This document shows positions 38,591-50,057 of a stretch of 64,000 bases of DNA, in pieces. The stretch is from assembly GCF_019203965.1 (NCBI RefSeq), contig NZ_CP076448.1:124001-188000 (forward strand), written 5' to 3'. The translations under genes were made by a program, and so were the position numbers. Position 1 is the first letter of the stretch. Every line of letters begins with the position of its first letter. The DNA comes from Elioraea tepida. GTDB taxonomy: Bacteria > Pseudomonadota > Alphaproteobacteria > Acetobacterales > Acetobacteraceae. The notes under the pieces were generated by a model that saw only the letters and a program-made list of their open reading frames with translations, ran no database searches and was not told the origin of the DNA.

Positions 38591-39619
38591 ATGGCAGGCA
38601 CGGCTGAGGCAGGTGCGGCACGGCGCAAGGGCAAGGCCGAGAAGGCGCCGTCGATGAGCCGAGACGAACTCCTCAAGGCCTATCGGGACATGCTCCTGAT
38701 CCGACGATTCGAGGAGAAGGCGGGCCAGCTCTACGGCATGGGGCTGATCGGCGGCTTCTGTCACCTCTACATCGGCCAGGAAGCGGTCGTCGTCGGCATG
38801 CAGGGCGCGATCAGCCCGGGCGACCAGGTGATCACCTCCTACCGCGACCATGGCCACATGCTCGCGATCGGGATGGACCCGCGCGGCGTGATGGCCGAGC
38901 TCACGGGGCGGATCGGCGGCTATTCGAAAGGCAAGGGCGGCTCGATGCATATGTTCAGCATCGAGAAGGGGTTCTATGGCGGCCACGGCATCGTCGGCGC
39001 CCAGGTGAGCCTCGGTGCCGGCCTCGCCTTCGCCAACTGGTACCGCGGCAATGACCGTGTGTGCCTGACCTACTTCGGCGAGGGCGCCTCGAACCAGGGC
39101 CAGGTGTTCGAGACTTTCAACATGGCCGCGCTCTGGAAGCTTCCCGTGGTGTTCGTGATCGAGAACAACCGCTACGCGATGGGCACGGCGCAGGAGCGCA
39201 ACACCGTCACCGCCGATCTCTCCAAGCGCGGTGCGCCCTGGGGCATTCCGGGCATGCAGGTGAACGGGATGGACGTGATGGCGGTGCGGGAGGCGGCCGA
39301 GATCGCCGTTGGCCACTGCCGCGCCGGCAAGGGGCCGTATCTGCTCGAGATGAAGACCTACCGCTACCGCGGCCACTCGATGTCCGACCCGGCGAAATAC
39401 CGCACCCGCGAGGAGGTGCAGGAGATGCGCCAGAGCCACGACCCGATCGAGGGCGCGCGGGCGGCGCTCGCCGAACTCTACGGGGTGGACGAGGCGCAGC
39501 TCCGCCCGATCGAGGAGGAGGTGAAGGCAATCGTGCAAGACGCGGCCGACTTCGCCCGGGCCTCGCCCGAGCCCGACCCCTCCGAGCTCTGGACCGATGT
39601 GCTGGTCGAGACCGAGTGA
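38591..39619 (+). CDS. pdhA: pyruvate dehydrogenase E1 component, alpha subunit
   Basis: A 342-residue thiamine-diphosphate enzyme subunit. It has [44 protein letters not shown], the cofactor motif [16 protein letters not shown] through [11 protein letters not shown], and the loop [15 protein letters not shown]. With the beta subunit it decarboxylates pyruvate and passes the acetyl group to E2. The N-terminus has an alanine/lysine-rich extension of about 25 residues. The gene opens the pdhABC-lpd-lipA set. Confidence 0.96.
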   Translation: MAGTAEAGAARRKGKAEKAPSMSRDELLKAYRDMLLIRRFEEKAGQLYGMGLIGGFCHLYIGQEAVVVGMQGAISPGDQVITSYRDHGHMLAIGMDPRGVMAELTGRIGGYSKGKGGSMHMFSIEKGFYGGHGIVGAQVSLGAGLAFANWYRGNDRVCLTYFGEGASNQGQVFETFNMAALWKLPVVFVIENNRYAMGTAQERNTVTADLSKRGAPWGIPGMQVNGMDVMAVREAAEIAVGHCRAGKGPYLLEMKTYRYRGHSMSDPAKYRTREEVQEMRQSHDPIEGARAALAELYGVDEAQLRPIEEEVKAIVQDAADFARASPEPDPSELWTDVLVETE

Positions 39620-39647
39620 GCGCCTATCTGCCCGGGGACAGACCACG

Positions 39648-41018
<1,371 letters not shown>

Positions 41019-41044
41019 GCAGCGCAGGCGAGGGGAGGGAGACG

Positions 41045-42412
41045 ATGGCCACCAACATCCTGATGCCGGCTCTGAGCCCGACGATGACGGAGGGCAAGCT
41101 TGCGAAGTGGCTGAAGAAGGAGGGGGAGCGGATTAAGGCGGGCGAGGTGATCGCCGAGATCGAGACCGACAAAGCGACGATGGAGGTGGAGGCGGTCGAC
41201 GAGGGGATTCTGGCGCGGATCGTGGTTCCCGAGGGAACGGAGGGGGTGGCGGTGAACTCCGTGATCGCTGTGCTCGAGGAGGAGGGAGCGGCTGCCGCGC
41301 CAGCACCGACCCCCGCGTCCAAGCCTCTGGCGCCGGTCGCGCCGCCCGCGCCGAAGCCTGCGATGGCGTCGCTGGCGCCGGCCCCGGTCGCCGGGCCTGC
41401 CCCGGCGCCCGCTCCGGCCAGCGCCACGAGCAACGGCCATGGCGGTGACGGCCGCGTGTTCGCCTCGCCGCTCGCGCGTCGTATGGCCGCACAGGCCGGC
41501 ATCGACCTCTCCGCCCTCAAGGGCTCGGGCCCGGGCGGGCGGATCGTCAAGGCGGATATCGACGCGGCGCTTGCTGCGCGCGCGCATCCCGCCGCCGCCG
41601 CCGCTCCTGCCGCGCCGCCCGCGCCGGTGGTCGCCCCGTCGCCCGTCGTTGCGCCTGCCCCCGCTCCTGCGCCGGCGGCGAAGGCGGCCCCGACGCCGTC
41701 CGTCACCGTCACGGCGCCGCATCGACTCGTTCCGCATTCGACGATGCGCAAGGTGATCGCCAGACGCCTCGGCGAGAGCAAGGCGACCATCCCGCACTTC
41801 TACGCCTCGCGTGACGTGGAGCTGGATGCGCTGCTCAAGCTCCGCGCTGAGCTCAACGCGAAGTCGCCCAAGGAGGGCCCCGGCGCCTTCAAACTCTCGG
41901 TGAACGACCTCGTCATCAAGGCGGCCGCGCTCGCGCTCAGGCGCCTGCCCTCGGTCAACGCCTCCTGGACCGACGAGGGCATGGTTCTCTACGACGATGT
42001 CGACATCTCGGTCGCCGTTGCCGTCCCGGACGGCCTGATCACGCCGATCATCCGCAAGGCCGACCTCAAGGGCCTCGCCGCGATCTCGAACGAGATGAAG
42101 GACCTCGCGGCGCGCGCCAGAGCGGGCAAGCTCATGCCCGAGGAGTTCCAGGGCGGATCGTTCTCGATCAGCAACATGGGCATGATGGGGGTGAAGGACT
42201 TCGCCGCCATCATCAACCCGCCGCAGGCGGCGATCCTCGCCGTCAGCGCGGCCGAGCAGCGCCCGGTTGTGAAGGACGGGGCGCTTGCGATCGCGACCGT
42301 GATGACCGTCACGCTCAGCGTCGATCACCGCGTGATCGATGGTGCTCTCGCCGCGGAGTGGCTCGGCGTGTTCAAGGGCATCGTGGAGGACCCGCTGCAG
42401 ATGATGCTGTGA
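41045..42412 (+). CDS. pdhC: dihydrolipoamide acetyltransferase (pyruvate dehydrogenase E2)
   Basis: A 455-residue E2. A lipoyl domain (residues 1-80, lysine in [11 protein letters not shown]) and a Pro/Ala linker lead to the peripheral subunit-binding domain (about 137-172; [20 protein letters not shown], then [13 protein letters not shown]). A second long Ala/Pro linker follows, then the catalytic domain from [19 protein letters not shown] to the end, with active-site [13 protein letters not shown]. It forms the core of the pyruvate dehydrogenase complex and transfers acetyl to CoA. Confidence 0.96.
   Translation: MATNILMPALSPTMTEGKLAKWLKKEGERIKAGEVIAEIETDKATMEVEAVDEGILARIVVPEGTEGVAVNSVIAVLEEEGAAAAPAPTPASKPLAPVAPPAPKPAMASLAPAPVAGPAPAPAPASATSNGHGGDGRVFASPLARRMAAQAGIDLSALKGSGPGGRIVKADIDAALAARAHPAAAAAPAAPPAPVVAPSPVVAPAPAPAPAAKAAPTPSVTVTAPHRLVPHSTMRKVIARRLGESKATIPHFYASRDVELDALLKLRAELNAKSPKEGPGAFKLSVNDLVIKAAALALRRLPSVNASWTDEGMVLYDDVDISVAVAVPDGLITPIIRKADLKGLAAISNEMKDLAARARAGKLMPEEFQGGSFSISNMGMMGVKDFAAIINPPQAAILAVSAAEQRPVVKDGALAIATVMTVTLSVDHRVIDGALAAEWLGVFKGIVEDPLQMML
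41057..41383 (+). repeat. 327-bp direct repeat, copy 2 (lipoyl domain and linker of pdhC)
   Basis: Second copy of the repeat at 39657-39983. Only the first four codons of the two genes differ before the identical block begins, and identity ends abruptly in the linker, after GCTGGCGCCGGCC. Confidence 0.93.
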
Positions 42413-42443
42413 GTGGCGGCAGGAGCGGAGAAGGGGGGCGGCC

Positions 42444-43844
42444 ATGCCCGACGCGTATGACCTGATCGTGGTGGGCGGCGGCCCTGGCGGCTATGTTGCG
42501 GCCATCCGCGCGGCCCAACTCGGCATGCGCGTCGCGCTGGTCGAGCGCGAGCATCTGGGGGGCATCTGCCTCAACTGGGGCTGCATCCCAACCAAGGCCT
42601 TGCTGCGGGCCTCAGAGATCAACCACCTCCTCCACACGCTCGACGCCTATGGCTTTGCCGCCGACAACCCGCGCTTCGACCTCCAGAAGGTGATCGGGCG
42701 CTCGCGCCAGGTCGCGGCCCAGCTCTCGGGAGGCGTCAAGCATCTCCTCAAGAAGAACAGGGTCACGGTCGTCGATGGCCACGGCGCGCTCGCTGGGCCG
42801 AACACCGTTCGCGTGACCAAGGACGGCAAGGATGCCGCCACCCTCACCGCGCCTCACATCATCCTCGCCACCGGCGCGCGCGCCCGCGTGCTGCCGGGGA
42901 TCGAGCCGGACGGGAAGGTGATCTGGACCTATCGCGAGGCGATGGTCCCAGCGGCGATGCCGAAATCACTGCTTGTCATCGGCTCCGGTGCGATCGGCAT
43001 CGAATTCGCCTCCTTCTACGCGAACATGGGCGCGAAGGTGACGGTGGTGGAGGTGATGGACCGGATCCTTCCGGTCGAGGACGCCGAGATCTCCGCCTTC
43101 GCGCACAAGGCCTTCGTCAAGCAGGGGATGACGATCCTCACGAATGCGACCGTCAAGGCGGTCGCGACGTCAGGCGCTGGCGCTGTCGTCACCGTCGAGG
43201 AGAAGGGCGGCAGGACGCATGAGATCGCGGTCGAGGTGGTGATCAGCGCCGTCGGCATTGTCGGCAATGTAGAGGGCATCGGCCTCGAGGGCACCGGCGT
43301 GCGGGTCGAGAAGACACATGTCGTCACCGACGGGTTCGGCTGCACCGGCGAGCCCGGCGTGTACGCGATCGGCGATCTCACCGGCCCGCCCTGGCTTGCG
43401 CACAAGGCGAGCCATGAGGGTGTCGTCTGCGTCGAGGCGATCGCGGGCCTAAGCCATGTGAGCCCGCTCGACGTCACGACCATCCCCGGCTGCACCTATT
43501 GCCGCCCGCAGATCGCAAGCGTGGGGCTGACGGAGGCGGCGGCGAAGGCGAAAGGCCACGAGGTTCGGGTTGGCCGCTTCCCCTTCATCGGCAACGGCAA
43601 AGCGATCGCGATGGGCGAGCCCGAGGGGCTGATCAAGACCGTGTTCGACGCCAAGACCGGCGAGCTCCTCGGCGCCCACATGGTCGGGCCCGAGGTGACC
43701 GAGATGATCCAGGGCTATGTCGTGGCCCGCACGGCAGAGCTCACCGAGGCGGAGCTGATGCACACCGTCTTCCCGCACCCGACCATCTCCGAGGCGATGC
43801 ACGAGAGCGTGCTCGACGCCTACGGCCGGGTGATCCATATCTGA
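42444..43844 (+). CDS. lpdA: dihydrolipoyl dehydrogenase (E3)
   Basis: A 466-residue flavoprotein: FAD motif VVGGGPGGYVAAIRAAQ, the redox pair in GGICLNWGCIPTKALLR, NAD motif VIGSGAIGIEFASFYANMG, YAIGDLTGPPWLAHKA, and the C-terminal catalytic His-Glu stretch VFPHPTISEAMHESVLDAYG. It reoxidises the lipoyl groups of pdhB and pdhC. It follows pdhC by 31 bp. The CLNWGC and FPHPT variants are common in pdh-linked E3 enzymes. Confidence 0.96.
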   Translation: MPDAYDLIVVGGGPGGYVAAIRAAQLGMRVALVEREHLGGICLNWGCIPTKALLRASEINHLLHTLDAYGFAADNPRFDLQKVIGRSRQVAAQLSGGVKHLLKKNRVTVVDGHGALAGPNTVRVTKDGKDAATLTAPHIILATGARARVLPGIEPDGKVIWTYREAMVPAAMPKSLLVIGSGAIGIEFASFYANMGAKVTVVEVMDRILPVEDAEISAFAHKAFVKQGMTILTNATVKAVATSGAGAVVTVEEKGGRTHEIAVEVVISAVGIVGNVEGIGLEGTGVRVEKTHVVTDGFGCTGEPGVYAIGDLTGPPWLAHKASHEGVVCVEAIAGLSHVSPLDVTTIPGCTYCRPQIASVGLTEAAAKAKGHEVRVGRFPFIGNGKAIAMGEPEGLIKTVFDAKTGELLGAHMVGPEVTEMIQGYVVARTAELTEAELMHTVFPHPTISEAMHESVLDAYGRVIHI

Positions 43845-43847
43845 GCC

Positions 43848-44831
43848 ATGACCGTCCGGATCGAGATCGACCACCGCAAGACAGGCGCCGCGCGCCACCC
43901 GGAGAAGGCGCATCGGCCCGACAACCCTATCCAGCGCAAGCCGGCCTGGATCAGGGTGAAGGCGCCGACGCACCCGGTCTATGTCGAAACGAAGGCGCTG
44001 ATCCGCGAGAAGGGGCTCGTCACCGTCTGCGAGGAGGCGGCCTGCCCGAACATCGGCGAGTGCTGGTCGAAGCGCCACGCGACGATGATGATCATGGGCG
44101 ATGTCTGCACGCGCGCGTGCAGCTTCTGCAATGTTGCCACCGGCATCCCCAAGCCTCTTGATGCCACCGAGCCGCAGCGCGTGGCCGAAGCGGTGGCGGC
44201 GATGGGCCTTCGCCACGTCGTCATCACCTCGGTCGATCGTGACGACCTCGCGGATGGCGGTGCCGCGCATTTCGCCGCCACGATCCGCGCTATCCGTGCT
44301 GCCGCCCCCGGTACCACCATCGAGGTGCTCACGCCCGACTTCCTGCGCAAAGGGGATGGCGCGATCGAGACCGTGGTCGCGGCGCGACCGGACGTGTTCA
44401 ACCACAACCTCGAGACCGTGCCGCGCCTCTACCCGACGATCCGCCCGGGCGCGCGCTACTTTGTCTCGCTGCGCCTGCTCGCGCGGGTGAAGGAGCTCGA
44501 CCCGTCGATCTTCACCAAGTCGGGGCTGATGGTCGGGCTCGGCGAGGAGCGGATCGAGCTGATCCAGGTGATGGATGATCTCCGCGCGGCTGAGGTCGAT
44601 TTCCTCACCCTCGGCCAGTATCTGCAGCCGACGGTCAAGCACGCGGCCGTCGCACGCTTCGTCACGCCAGAGGAGTTCGCCGACTATGCCGCGCTCGCTC
44701 GCGGCAAGGGGTTCCTGATGGTTGCGGCGAGCCCCCTGACGCGCAGCTCCTACCACGCCGACAGCGACTTCGAGGCCCTTCGCGCGGCGCGCGACCACCA
44801 GCTCGCTGTGAGGGCCGATCGCGCCCGCTGA
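43848..44831 (+). CDS. lipA: lipoyl synthase
   Basis: A 327-residue radical-SAM enzyme with both iron-sulfur cluster motifs: the auxiliary cluster in [13 protein letters not shown] and the radical-SAM cluster in [13 protein letters not shown], plus the closing RSSYHAD serine ligand region. It inserts sulfur into octanoyl-protein to make the lipoyl groups used by the proteins encoded just upstream. It starts three bases after lpdA, so it belongs to the same transcript. Confidence 0.97.
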   Translation: MTVRIEIDHRKTGAARHPEKAHRPDNPIQRKPAWIRVKAPTHPVYVETKALIREKGLVTVCEEAACPNIGECWSKRHATMMIMGDVCTRACSFCNVATGIPKPLDATEPQRVAEAVAAMGLRHVVITSVDRDDLADGGAAHFAATIRAIRAAAPGTTIEVLTPDFLRKGDGAIETVVAARPDVFNHNLETVPRLYPTIRPGARYFVSLRLLARVKELDPSIFTKSGLMVGLGEERIELIQVMDDLRAAEVDFLTLGQYLQPTVKHAAVARFVTPEEFADYAALARGKGFLMVAASPLTRSSYHADSDFEALRAARDHQLAVRADRAR

Positions 44832-44883
44832 CACACCGTTTTCGTCTTTTCTTCACAGGGCTTGCCCCCAGATACTGGGCACG

Positions 44884-45360
44884 ATGCCAACGCACGCGCA
44901 GAAGACCTTCATGCCCTACCGGCCAGACCAGCTCTTCGACCTGGTCGCCGATGTGGGCCGGTACCCCGAGTTCCTTCCCTGGTGCATCGGCGCGCGCGTT
45001 CGCGAACGGTCGGACGTCCACCTGGTCGCCGACCTCGTGATCGGCTTCAAGGTGTTCCGCGAGCGGTTCACGAGCCATGTCACGCTCGATCGGCCCGGCC
45101 ACATCCACGTGCGCTATGGCGAGGGGCCCTTCCGCTACCTCAACAACCATTGGAAGTTCACCCCCGAGGGCTCTGGAACTCTTGTTGATTTCTATGTCGA
45201 CTTCGAGTTCCGCTCGCGCATCCTGCAGGCGGCGATCGGGGTTGTCTTCAACGAGGCGGTGCGGGTGATGGTCGCCGCCTTCGAGCGCCGCGCACGGCGC
45301 ATCTACGGTGCGCCTGAGGCTCTTCCGGCCGCGCCGCCCGCGGCGAGTCCGACCGGCTGA
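44884..45360 (+). CDS. COQ10/RatA-like SRPBCC-family protein
   Basis: A 158-residue START/SRPBCC-type protein: MPTHAQKTFMPYRPDQLFDLVADVGRYPEFLPWC, YLNNHWKFTPEG, and VDFYVDFEFRSRILQAAIG. It matches the family that includes mitochondrial Coq10 (ubiquinone binding) and the E. coli protein named RatA. In alphaproteobacteria the gene regularly follows lipA. A role in quinone handling is more likely than a toxin role. The tail (PPAASPTG) is disordered. Confidence 0.88.
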   Translation: MPTHAQKTFMPYRPDQLFDLVADVGRYPEFLPWCIGARVRERSDVHLVADLVIGFKVFRERFTSHVTLDRPGHIHVRYGEGPFRYLNNHWKFTPEGSGTLVDFYVDFEFRSRILQAAIGVVFNEAVRVMVAAFERRARRIYGAPEALPAAPPAASPTG

Positions 45361-45546
45361 TCGGGGCAGCCGCGGCCCGCAGCGCTCGGGCAGACCGGCG
45401 GCACGCAGCACAAGCTTCTGAGCGGAGCTCAGCCCCGTCCCGGACGTGCCGACGCCGCCGCTCGCGATCCGGCCTTGGACGTTGCCGTAACTCCGGGGCC
45501 CGGGCGCGACGGTCGTGCCGTCCCGGTCGCGCTCTGCGCCGCGGCC

Positions 45547-46737
45547 TCAGGGCAGGCCGAGCACCTCGGCGGCACGCTCGGCCAGAGCAAGCAGAGCGCG
45601 ATCGGTTCCCGGGGCGGAGAGGAGCGAGAGGCCTACGGGAGCGCCATCGACGCGTGCGGCCGGAAGGGTCACCTCAGGCGCGCCGGAAAAGCCCGAGATC
45701 GAGGTCACGCCGATCGTCCGCTCGCGCACATGCTGCACCTCCTCCGGCCCGACGTCGCGCTTCGGCGCGATCAGAGGCGAGGTCGGAAACACGAGCACCG
45801 CCCCACCGCCAAGCAGGGAGCGGATCCTCGCCCCCGCGGTCGCCCGAAGGTGACGTGCCCAGGCGGTCTTCGCCGCCGGCTGGTGCGGCGCCTGGTCAAA
45901 CCGTGCCTGCACCGCCGGCGACAGCTTCGGCTTCACCGAGGCCACCCAGGCCCCGAGCGCGGCGAGGTTCTCCTCGTTGTTGCAGGCACGGAACGCATCG
46001 AAGAAGGCCGAGAGCCCCTCGATCGCGACTTCGACCTGAAGCGCCCGTCCGAAGGCTGCCTCGAGGCGCTCGAGCGGCGGGATCAGCGCCGCGGCCACCG
46101 CGGGGTCGGCGTTCATCCAGGCTTCCTCGACCTTAAGCAGGGGGCCGAGGGAACGCGGCGGGTCTGGCGGCAACAGCACGTCGCCCACGCGGCGCAGCAG
46201 CGAGGCCTCGCGCGCGAACCAGCCCACCGTGTCGAAGGAGGGGCCGAGCGGCAGGACGCCGCAGCTGTTCACCGCCCCCCAGGTCGGGCGTATGCCGTAG
46301 AGGCCGCAGTAGCTCGCGGGGATGCGCACGCTTCCTGCCGTGTCGGAGCCGAGCGCGAAGTCGAACAGACCTGCCGCGAGGCCGGCGGCCGAACCGCTCG
46401 AGGAGCCTCCCGGAACGCGGTCGGGCGCGGCAGGGTTGATCGGCATGCCGTACCAGAGGTTCTCGCCGGTGAGCCCGGCGGCGAGTTCGACCGTCACGGT
46501 CTTCCCCACCATGGTCGCGCCGGCTTCCGTCAGCATCCTCACGCAGGGCGCGGTGATCGCTGCCGGCGGGTGGGTGCGGGCCCAGTCCGGGTTCCCGAAG
46601 GTCGAGACGTGGCCGGCGACGTCGAACAGGTCCTTCAGCCCGAAGCTCAGCCCGGCGAGCGGGCCCGAACCAGCGCCGGGAAGGGTGATTCGAGGCCCGG
46701 GCATGAAGGCGCCGACGGGGTCGAGGGGGTCTGCCAT
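45547..46737 (-). CDS. amidase (amidase signature family)
   Basis: A 396-residue amidase-signature enzyme. The Ser-cisSer-Lys triad can be placed at Lys in SFGLKDLFDVAG, and the serines in PGGSSSGSAAGLAAG and GSDTAGSVRIPASYCG. These enzymes hydrolyse amides to acids and ammonia. At under 400 residues it is shorter than most members; the C-terminal part (VTLPAARVDGAPVGLSLL) is conserved. It stands alone on the minus strand between core operons, facing the ratA-like gene tail to tail. Substrate unknown. Confidence 0.88.
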   Translation of the reverse strand: MADPLDPVGAFMPGPRITLPGAGSGPLAGLSFGLKDLFDVAGHVSTFGNPDWARTHPPAAITAPCVRMLTEAGATMVGKTVTVELAAGLTGENLWYGMPINPAAPDRVPGGSSSGSAAGLAAGLFDFALGSDTAGSVRIPASYCGLYGIRPTWGAVNSCGVLPLGPSFDTVGWFAREASLLRRVGDVLLPPDPPRSLGPLLKVEEAWMNADPAVAAALIPPLERLEAAFGRALQVEVAIEGLSAFFDAFRACNNEENLAALGAWVASVKPKLSPAVQARFDQAPHQPAAKTAWARHLRATAGARIRSLLGGGAVLVFPTSPLIAPKRDVGPEEVQHVRERTIGVTSISGFSGAPEVTLPAARVDGAPVGLSLLSAPGTDRALLALAERAAEVLGLP

Positions 46738-46828
46738 GGCTTCTGCCCTGCGTGTCAGTGGTGCAGCGTGATCCCCGCACTCTAGACCCGCCACGCGGCC
46801 GCACCAGCCCGCTTCGCTCGACCCTCGG

Positions 46829-47014
46829 TCACTGCAGGGCAGCGAGCAGGGCATCGGCGAGAAAGGCGCCCGGGTAGGCGAGCGCGGCCCCGAGGAGGAG
46901 CAGCAGGATGGCCCGACGCAGGCGACGGCCGAGCCCGCGCCGGGCGCGCCTCGGCCGGCCCGTCCGACCGCCGCGCTGACGCGCCGGTCGCCGCCGCTTG
47001 CGAACATCTGTCAT
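46829..47014 (-). CDS. small basic membrane protein, hypothetical
   Basis: A 61-residue reading: an N-terminal half with many arginines (MTDVRKRRRPARQRGGRTG) followed by one hydrophobic segment (AILLLLLGAALAYPGAFLADAL). It is divergent from trpG and lies 91 bp upstream of the amidase start on the same strand. The composition is plausible for a small inner-membrane protein, but in such GC-rich DNA Arg-rich readings are common. I do not recognise a family. Confidence 0.4.
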   Translation of the reverse strand: MTDVRKRRRPARQRGGRTGRPRRARRGLGRRLRRAILLLLLGAALAYPGAFLADALLAALQ

Positions 47015-47131
47015 GGAGATGGTGTTGCCGCGACGACTCGCCCCCCGCCCAGGCCCGATCGCCGATCCGAACCCATCGGAAGCGGCGACCGGCGCGTTGA
47101 CCGTCTCTGCCCCTGCGCGCAATCTGGCGCC

Positions 47132-47728
47132 ATGATCCTGCTCGTCGACAACTACGACAGTTTCACCTTCAACCTTTTCCACTTCCTCGGCGAGCTCGGT
47201 GAGGAGGTGGAGGTGGTGCGCAACGATGCCCTCTCCGCCGACGAGGCGCTTGCGCTCCGCCCGGAAGCCGTCGTGCTCAGCCCAGGGCCTTGCGACCCCG
47301 ACCGGGCGGGGATCTGCCTCGACCTCATCCGCCAGGGTGCAGGGCGCGTGCCGATGCTCGGCGTGTGCCTCGGCCACCAGGCGATCGGCCAGGCTTTCGG
47401 TGGACGTGTGGTTCGTGCGCCGAAGCCCTGGCACGGCAAGGTCGATCGGATCGAGCATTCCGGCACCGACATCTTCGACGGCGTGCCTCAGGGTTTCCGC
47501 GCCACGCGCTACCACTCTCTCGTGGTCGAGCGCGACACGCTGCCCGCCGTTCTGGAGGCGACAGCGTTCAACGCCGAAGGTCTTATCATGGCGCTCCGAC
47601 ACCGCTCGCTGCCGATCTTCGGCGTCCAGTTCCATCCCGAAAGCATCGCCTCCGAGCACGGGCACAGGCTCCTCGCCAACTTCATGGCGCTCGCCCGCCG
47701 CGAGAGGCGGGCGCCGGTGCCGGCATGA
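47132..47728 (+). CDS. trpG: anthranilate synthase component II (glutamine amidotransferase)
   Basis: A 198-residue class I glutamine amidotransferase: [33 protein letters not shown], the nucleophile cysteine in [16 protein letters not shown], and [15 protein letters not shown] with the catalytic His and Glu. It supplies ammonia to TrpE. First gene of trpG-trpD-trpC-moaC-moeA; the next gene overlaps it by four bases. Confidence 0.96.
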   Translation: MILLVDNYDSFTFNLFHFLGELGEEVEVVRNDALSADEALALRPEAVVLSPGPCDPDRAGICLDLIRQGAGRVPMLGVCLGHQAIGQAFGGRVVRAPKPWHGKVDRIEHSGTDIFDGVPQGFRATRYHSLVVERDTLPAVLEATAFNAEGLIMALRHRSLPIFGVQFHPESIASEHGHRLLANFMALARRERRAPVPA

Positions 47729-48774
47729 GCGTCACCGTGGTCGGGGCGGCCCCGCGCACGCTCAAGCCCGTTCTCGCGCGTCTCGCCGAGGGCGAGCCGC
47801 TGAGCGAGGCGGACGCGGAGGCGGCGTTCGACCTCCTGATGTCGGGCGAGGCGACGCCGGCGCAGATCGCGGGGCTGTTGATGGCTCTGCGCGTGCGCGG
47901 CGAAACGGTCGCCGAGATCACCGGGGCGGCGCGGGCGATGCGGGCGAAGATGAGCCGTGTGGCTGCACCCGAGGGAGCGATCGACGTCTGCGGAACGGGT
48001 GGCGATGCCGCCGGCACGCTCAACATCTCGACCGCCGTCGCCTTCGTAGTCGCCGGCGCGGGCGTGCCTGTCGCCAAGCACGGCAACCGGGCCGTGTCCT
48101 CAAGGTCGGGTGCGGCGGATGTGCTCGCCGCCCTTGGCGTGAATCTCGAGGCGCCCTTTCCCGTCATCGAGGCGGCGATGCGGCAGGCACGCGTGGCCTT
48201 CCTGCTCGCACCGCGCCACCACGCGGCGATGCGCCACGTCGCCGGCCCGCGCGTCGAGCTCGGCATCCGCACGATCTTCAACCTGCTGGGCCCGCTCTCG
48301 AATCCCGCCGGCGTGAGGCGCCAGCTCATGGGCGTGTTCTCGCGCACCTGGCTCCGCCCGCTCGCCGAGACGCTCGGCCGGTTGGGGTGCGACCGCGCCT
48401 GGGTGGTGCATGGCTCGGACGGGCTCGATGAGCTGACGGTGACCGGCCCGAGCCACGTCGCCGCGTGGGAGGAGGGGAGGGTGCGGGAGTTCACCCTCTC
48501 GCCCGAGGAGGCCGGGCTGCCGCTTGGCAGCCCTGCGGCGCTGAAGGGGGGCGATGCGGCCGAGAATGCCGAGGCGCTTCGTGCCCTGCTCGATGGCATG
48601 GGCGGGCCGTACCGAAACGCTGTGCTGCTCAATGCCGCGGCGGCGCTCGTGATCGCCGGCCGCGCCGATGGGCTGCGCGCGGGGGTAGAGATGGCCGCCC
48701 GCTCGATCGACGAAGGGTCTGCGAAGGCGGCGCTCGAAGCGCTCGTCTCGATCACGAAAGGGGGGCGGCCATGA
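47725..48774 (+). CDS. trpD: anthranilate phosphoribosyltransferase
   Basis: A 349-residue enzyme with [17 protein letters not shown] (phosphoribosyl pyrophosphate site), [35 protein letters not shown] and a conserved [13 protein letters not shown]. It joins anthranilate to phosphoribosyl pyrophosphate, the second step of tryptophan synthesis. The start overlaps trpG by four bases and the stop overlaps the trpC start, so the three genes are translationally coupled. Confidence 0.96.
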   Translation: MSVTVVGAAPRTLKPVLARLAEGEPLSEADAEAAFDLLMSGEATPAQIAGLLMALRVRGETVAEITGAARAMRAKMSRVAAPEGAIDVCGTGGDAAGTLNISTAVAFVVAGAGVPVAKHGNRAVSSRSGAADVLAALGVNLEAPFPVIEAAMRQARVAFLLAPRHHAAMRHVAGPRVELGIRTIFNLLGPLSNPAGVRRQLMGVFSRTWLRPLAETLGRLGCDRAWVVHGSDGLDELTVTGPSHVAAWEEGRVREFTLSPEEAGLPLGSPAALKGGDAAENAEALRALLDGMGGPYRNAVLLNAAAALVIAGRADGLRAGVEMAARSIDEGSAKAALEALVSITKGGRP

Positions 48775-49577
48775 GTGCGGTCGCGGAACGGATGCCGGAT
48801 GCGCTCGCGCGCATCTGCGCCCGCACGCGCGCCGATCTCGCAGTGCTCAAGGCGGCACGGCCCGCCGCCGTGCTCGAGCGCGAGGCGCTCGCCGCCCCCC
48901 CGACGCGCGGCTTCGCCCGGGCGCTTGCGGAGGCCGCGGCACGTCGCTACGGCCTGATCGCCGAGATCAAGAAGGCCTCGCCCTCGGCCGGGCTGATCCG
49001 CCCCGACTTCGACCCTACCGCGCTCGCCCGCGCCTATGCCGAGGGTGGGGCGACCTGCCTCTCCGTGCTGACCGATCGGCCCTTCTTCCAAGGTGCTCCG
49101 GAACATCTCGTCGCCGCTCGCGGCGCCGTGCACCTGCCCGTGCTGCGCAAGGACTTCATGCTCGACCTCTGGCAGGTTCTCGAGGCACGCGCGATGGGGG
49201 CGGATTGCATCCTCCTCATCATGGCCTGCCTCGAGGACTCGGAGGCGGCCTCGCTCGAACGTCTCGCGACTGACCTCGGCATGGATGTTCTCGTCGAGGT
49301 GCATGACGAGCGCGAGCTCGACCGTGCGCTCGCTCTCGCCTCACCGTTGATCGGCATCAACAACCGCGACCTCCGTACGCTCACGACCGACCTTGCCACC
49401 ACCGAGCGCCTCGCGCCGCGCGTTCCGCCCGGTCGGCTCGTCGTCGCCGAAAGCGGGCTCGGCACGCCGGCCGATCTCGCGCGGATGGCCCGGGCCGGGG
49501 CGCGCGCCTTCCTCATCGGCGAGAGCCTGATGCGGCAGGGCGATGTCGCTGCCGCTACCCGCTCCCTTCTTGCCTGA
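48771..49577 (+). CDS. trpC: indole-3-glycerol phosphate synthase
   Basis: A 268-residue TIM-barrel enzyme: [70 protein letters not shown] and [16 protein letters not shown]. Catalytic Lys and Glu regions are intact. It makes indole-3-glycerol phosphate. It is monofunctional; no trpF domain is fused. trpF, trpB and trpA are not in the window. Confidence 0.96.
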   Translation: MSAVAERMPDALARICARTRADLAVLKAARPAAVLEREALAAPPTRGFARALAEAAARRYGLIAEIKKASPSAGLIRPDFDPTALARAYAEGGATCLSVLTDRPFFQGAPEHLVAARGAVHLPVLRKDFMLDLWQVLEARAMGADCILLIMACLEDSEAASLERLATDLGMDVLVEVHDERELDRALALASPLIGINNRDLRTLTTDLATTERLAPRVPPGRLVVAESGLGTPADLARMARAGARAFLIGESLMRQGDVAAATRSLLA

Positions 49578-49583
49578 ACGACG

Positions 49584-50057
49584 ATGAGCGGGCTGACCCA
49601 TTTCGACGAGGCAGGCAACGCGGTGATGGTCGACGTCTCGGAGAAGGACGTCACCGCCCGCGTCGCCGTCGCAGAGGGGCGGGTGGTGATGGCGCCGGCC
49701 ACGCTCGCCGCGATCCGCGACCGGGGCATCGCCAAGGGAGACGTGCTCGCGGTCGCGCGGCTTGCCGGCATCATGGCGGCGAAGCGCACGGCGGAGCTGA
49801 TCCCGCTCTGCCATCCGCTGCCGCTCTCCTCGGTCACGCTCGCGCTCGAGACAGAGGGGGACGAGACGGTGCGGATCACCGCGACGGTGAAGGTGACGGG
49901 CCGCACCGGCGTCGAGATGGAGGCGCTGACCGCTGTCTCGGTTGCGGCGCTCACGGTCTATGACATGTGCAAGGCGATCGACCGGGCGATGCGAATCGAG
50001 GGGATCCGGCTCGTCCACAAGTCCGGCGGGCGAAGCGGCGTCTACGACGCGCCATGA
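49584..50057 (+). CDS. moaC: cyclic pyranopterin monophosphate synthase MoaC
   Basis: A 157-residue protein of normal length: [54 protein letters not shown] and a final KSGGRSG. It carries out the second step of molybdenum-cofactor synthesis. It begins six bases after trpC; the trpC-moaC-moeA arrangement is common in alphaproteobacteria. Confidence 0.96.
   Translation: MSGLTHFDEAGNAVMVDVSEKDVTARVAVAEGRVVMAPATLAAIRDRGIAKGDVLAVARLAGIMAAKRTAELIPLCHPLPLSSVTLALETEGDETVRITATVKVTGRTGVEMEALTAVSVAALTVYDMCKAIDRAMRIEGIRLVHKSGGRSGVYDAP

Noticed and set aside
44884-45360. Toxin of a toxin-antitoxin pair (RatA name)
   Set aside because: No antitoxin neighbour is present, and the family in alphaproteobacteria sits after lipA and fits a COQ10-like quinone role better.
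47097-47125. TTGACC ... CAATCT before trpG as a promoter
   Set aside because: The spacing is good, but the -10 match is very poor and it would put the transcript start on the start codon. No trp attenuator or leader peptide with Trp codons was seen.
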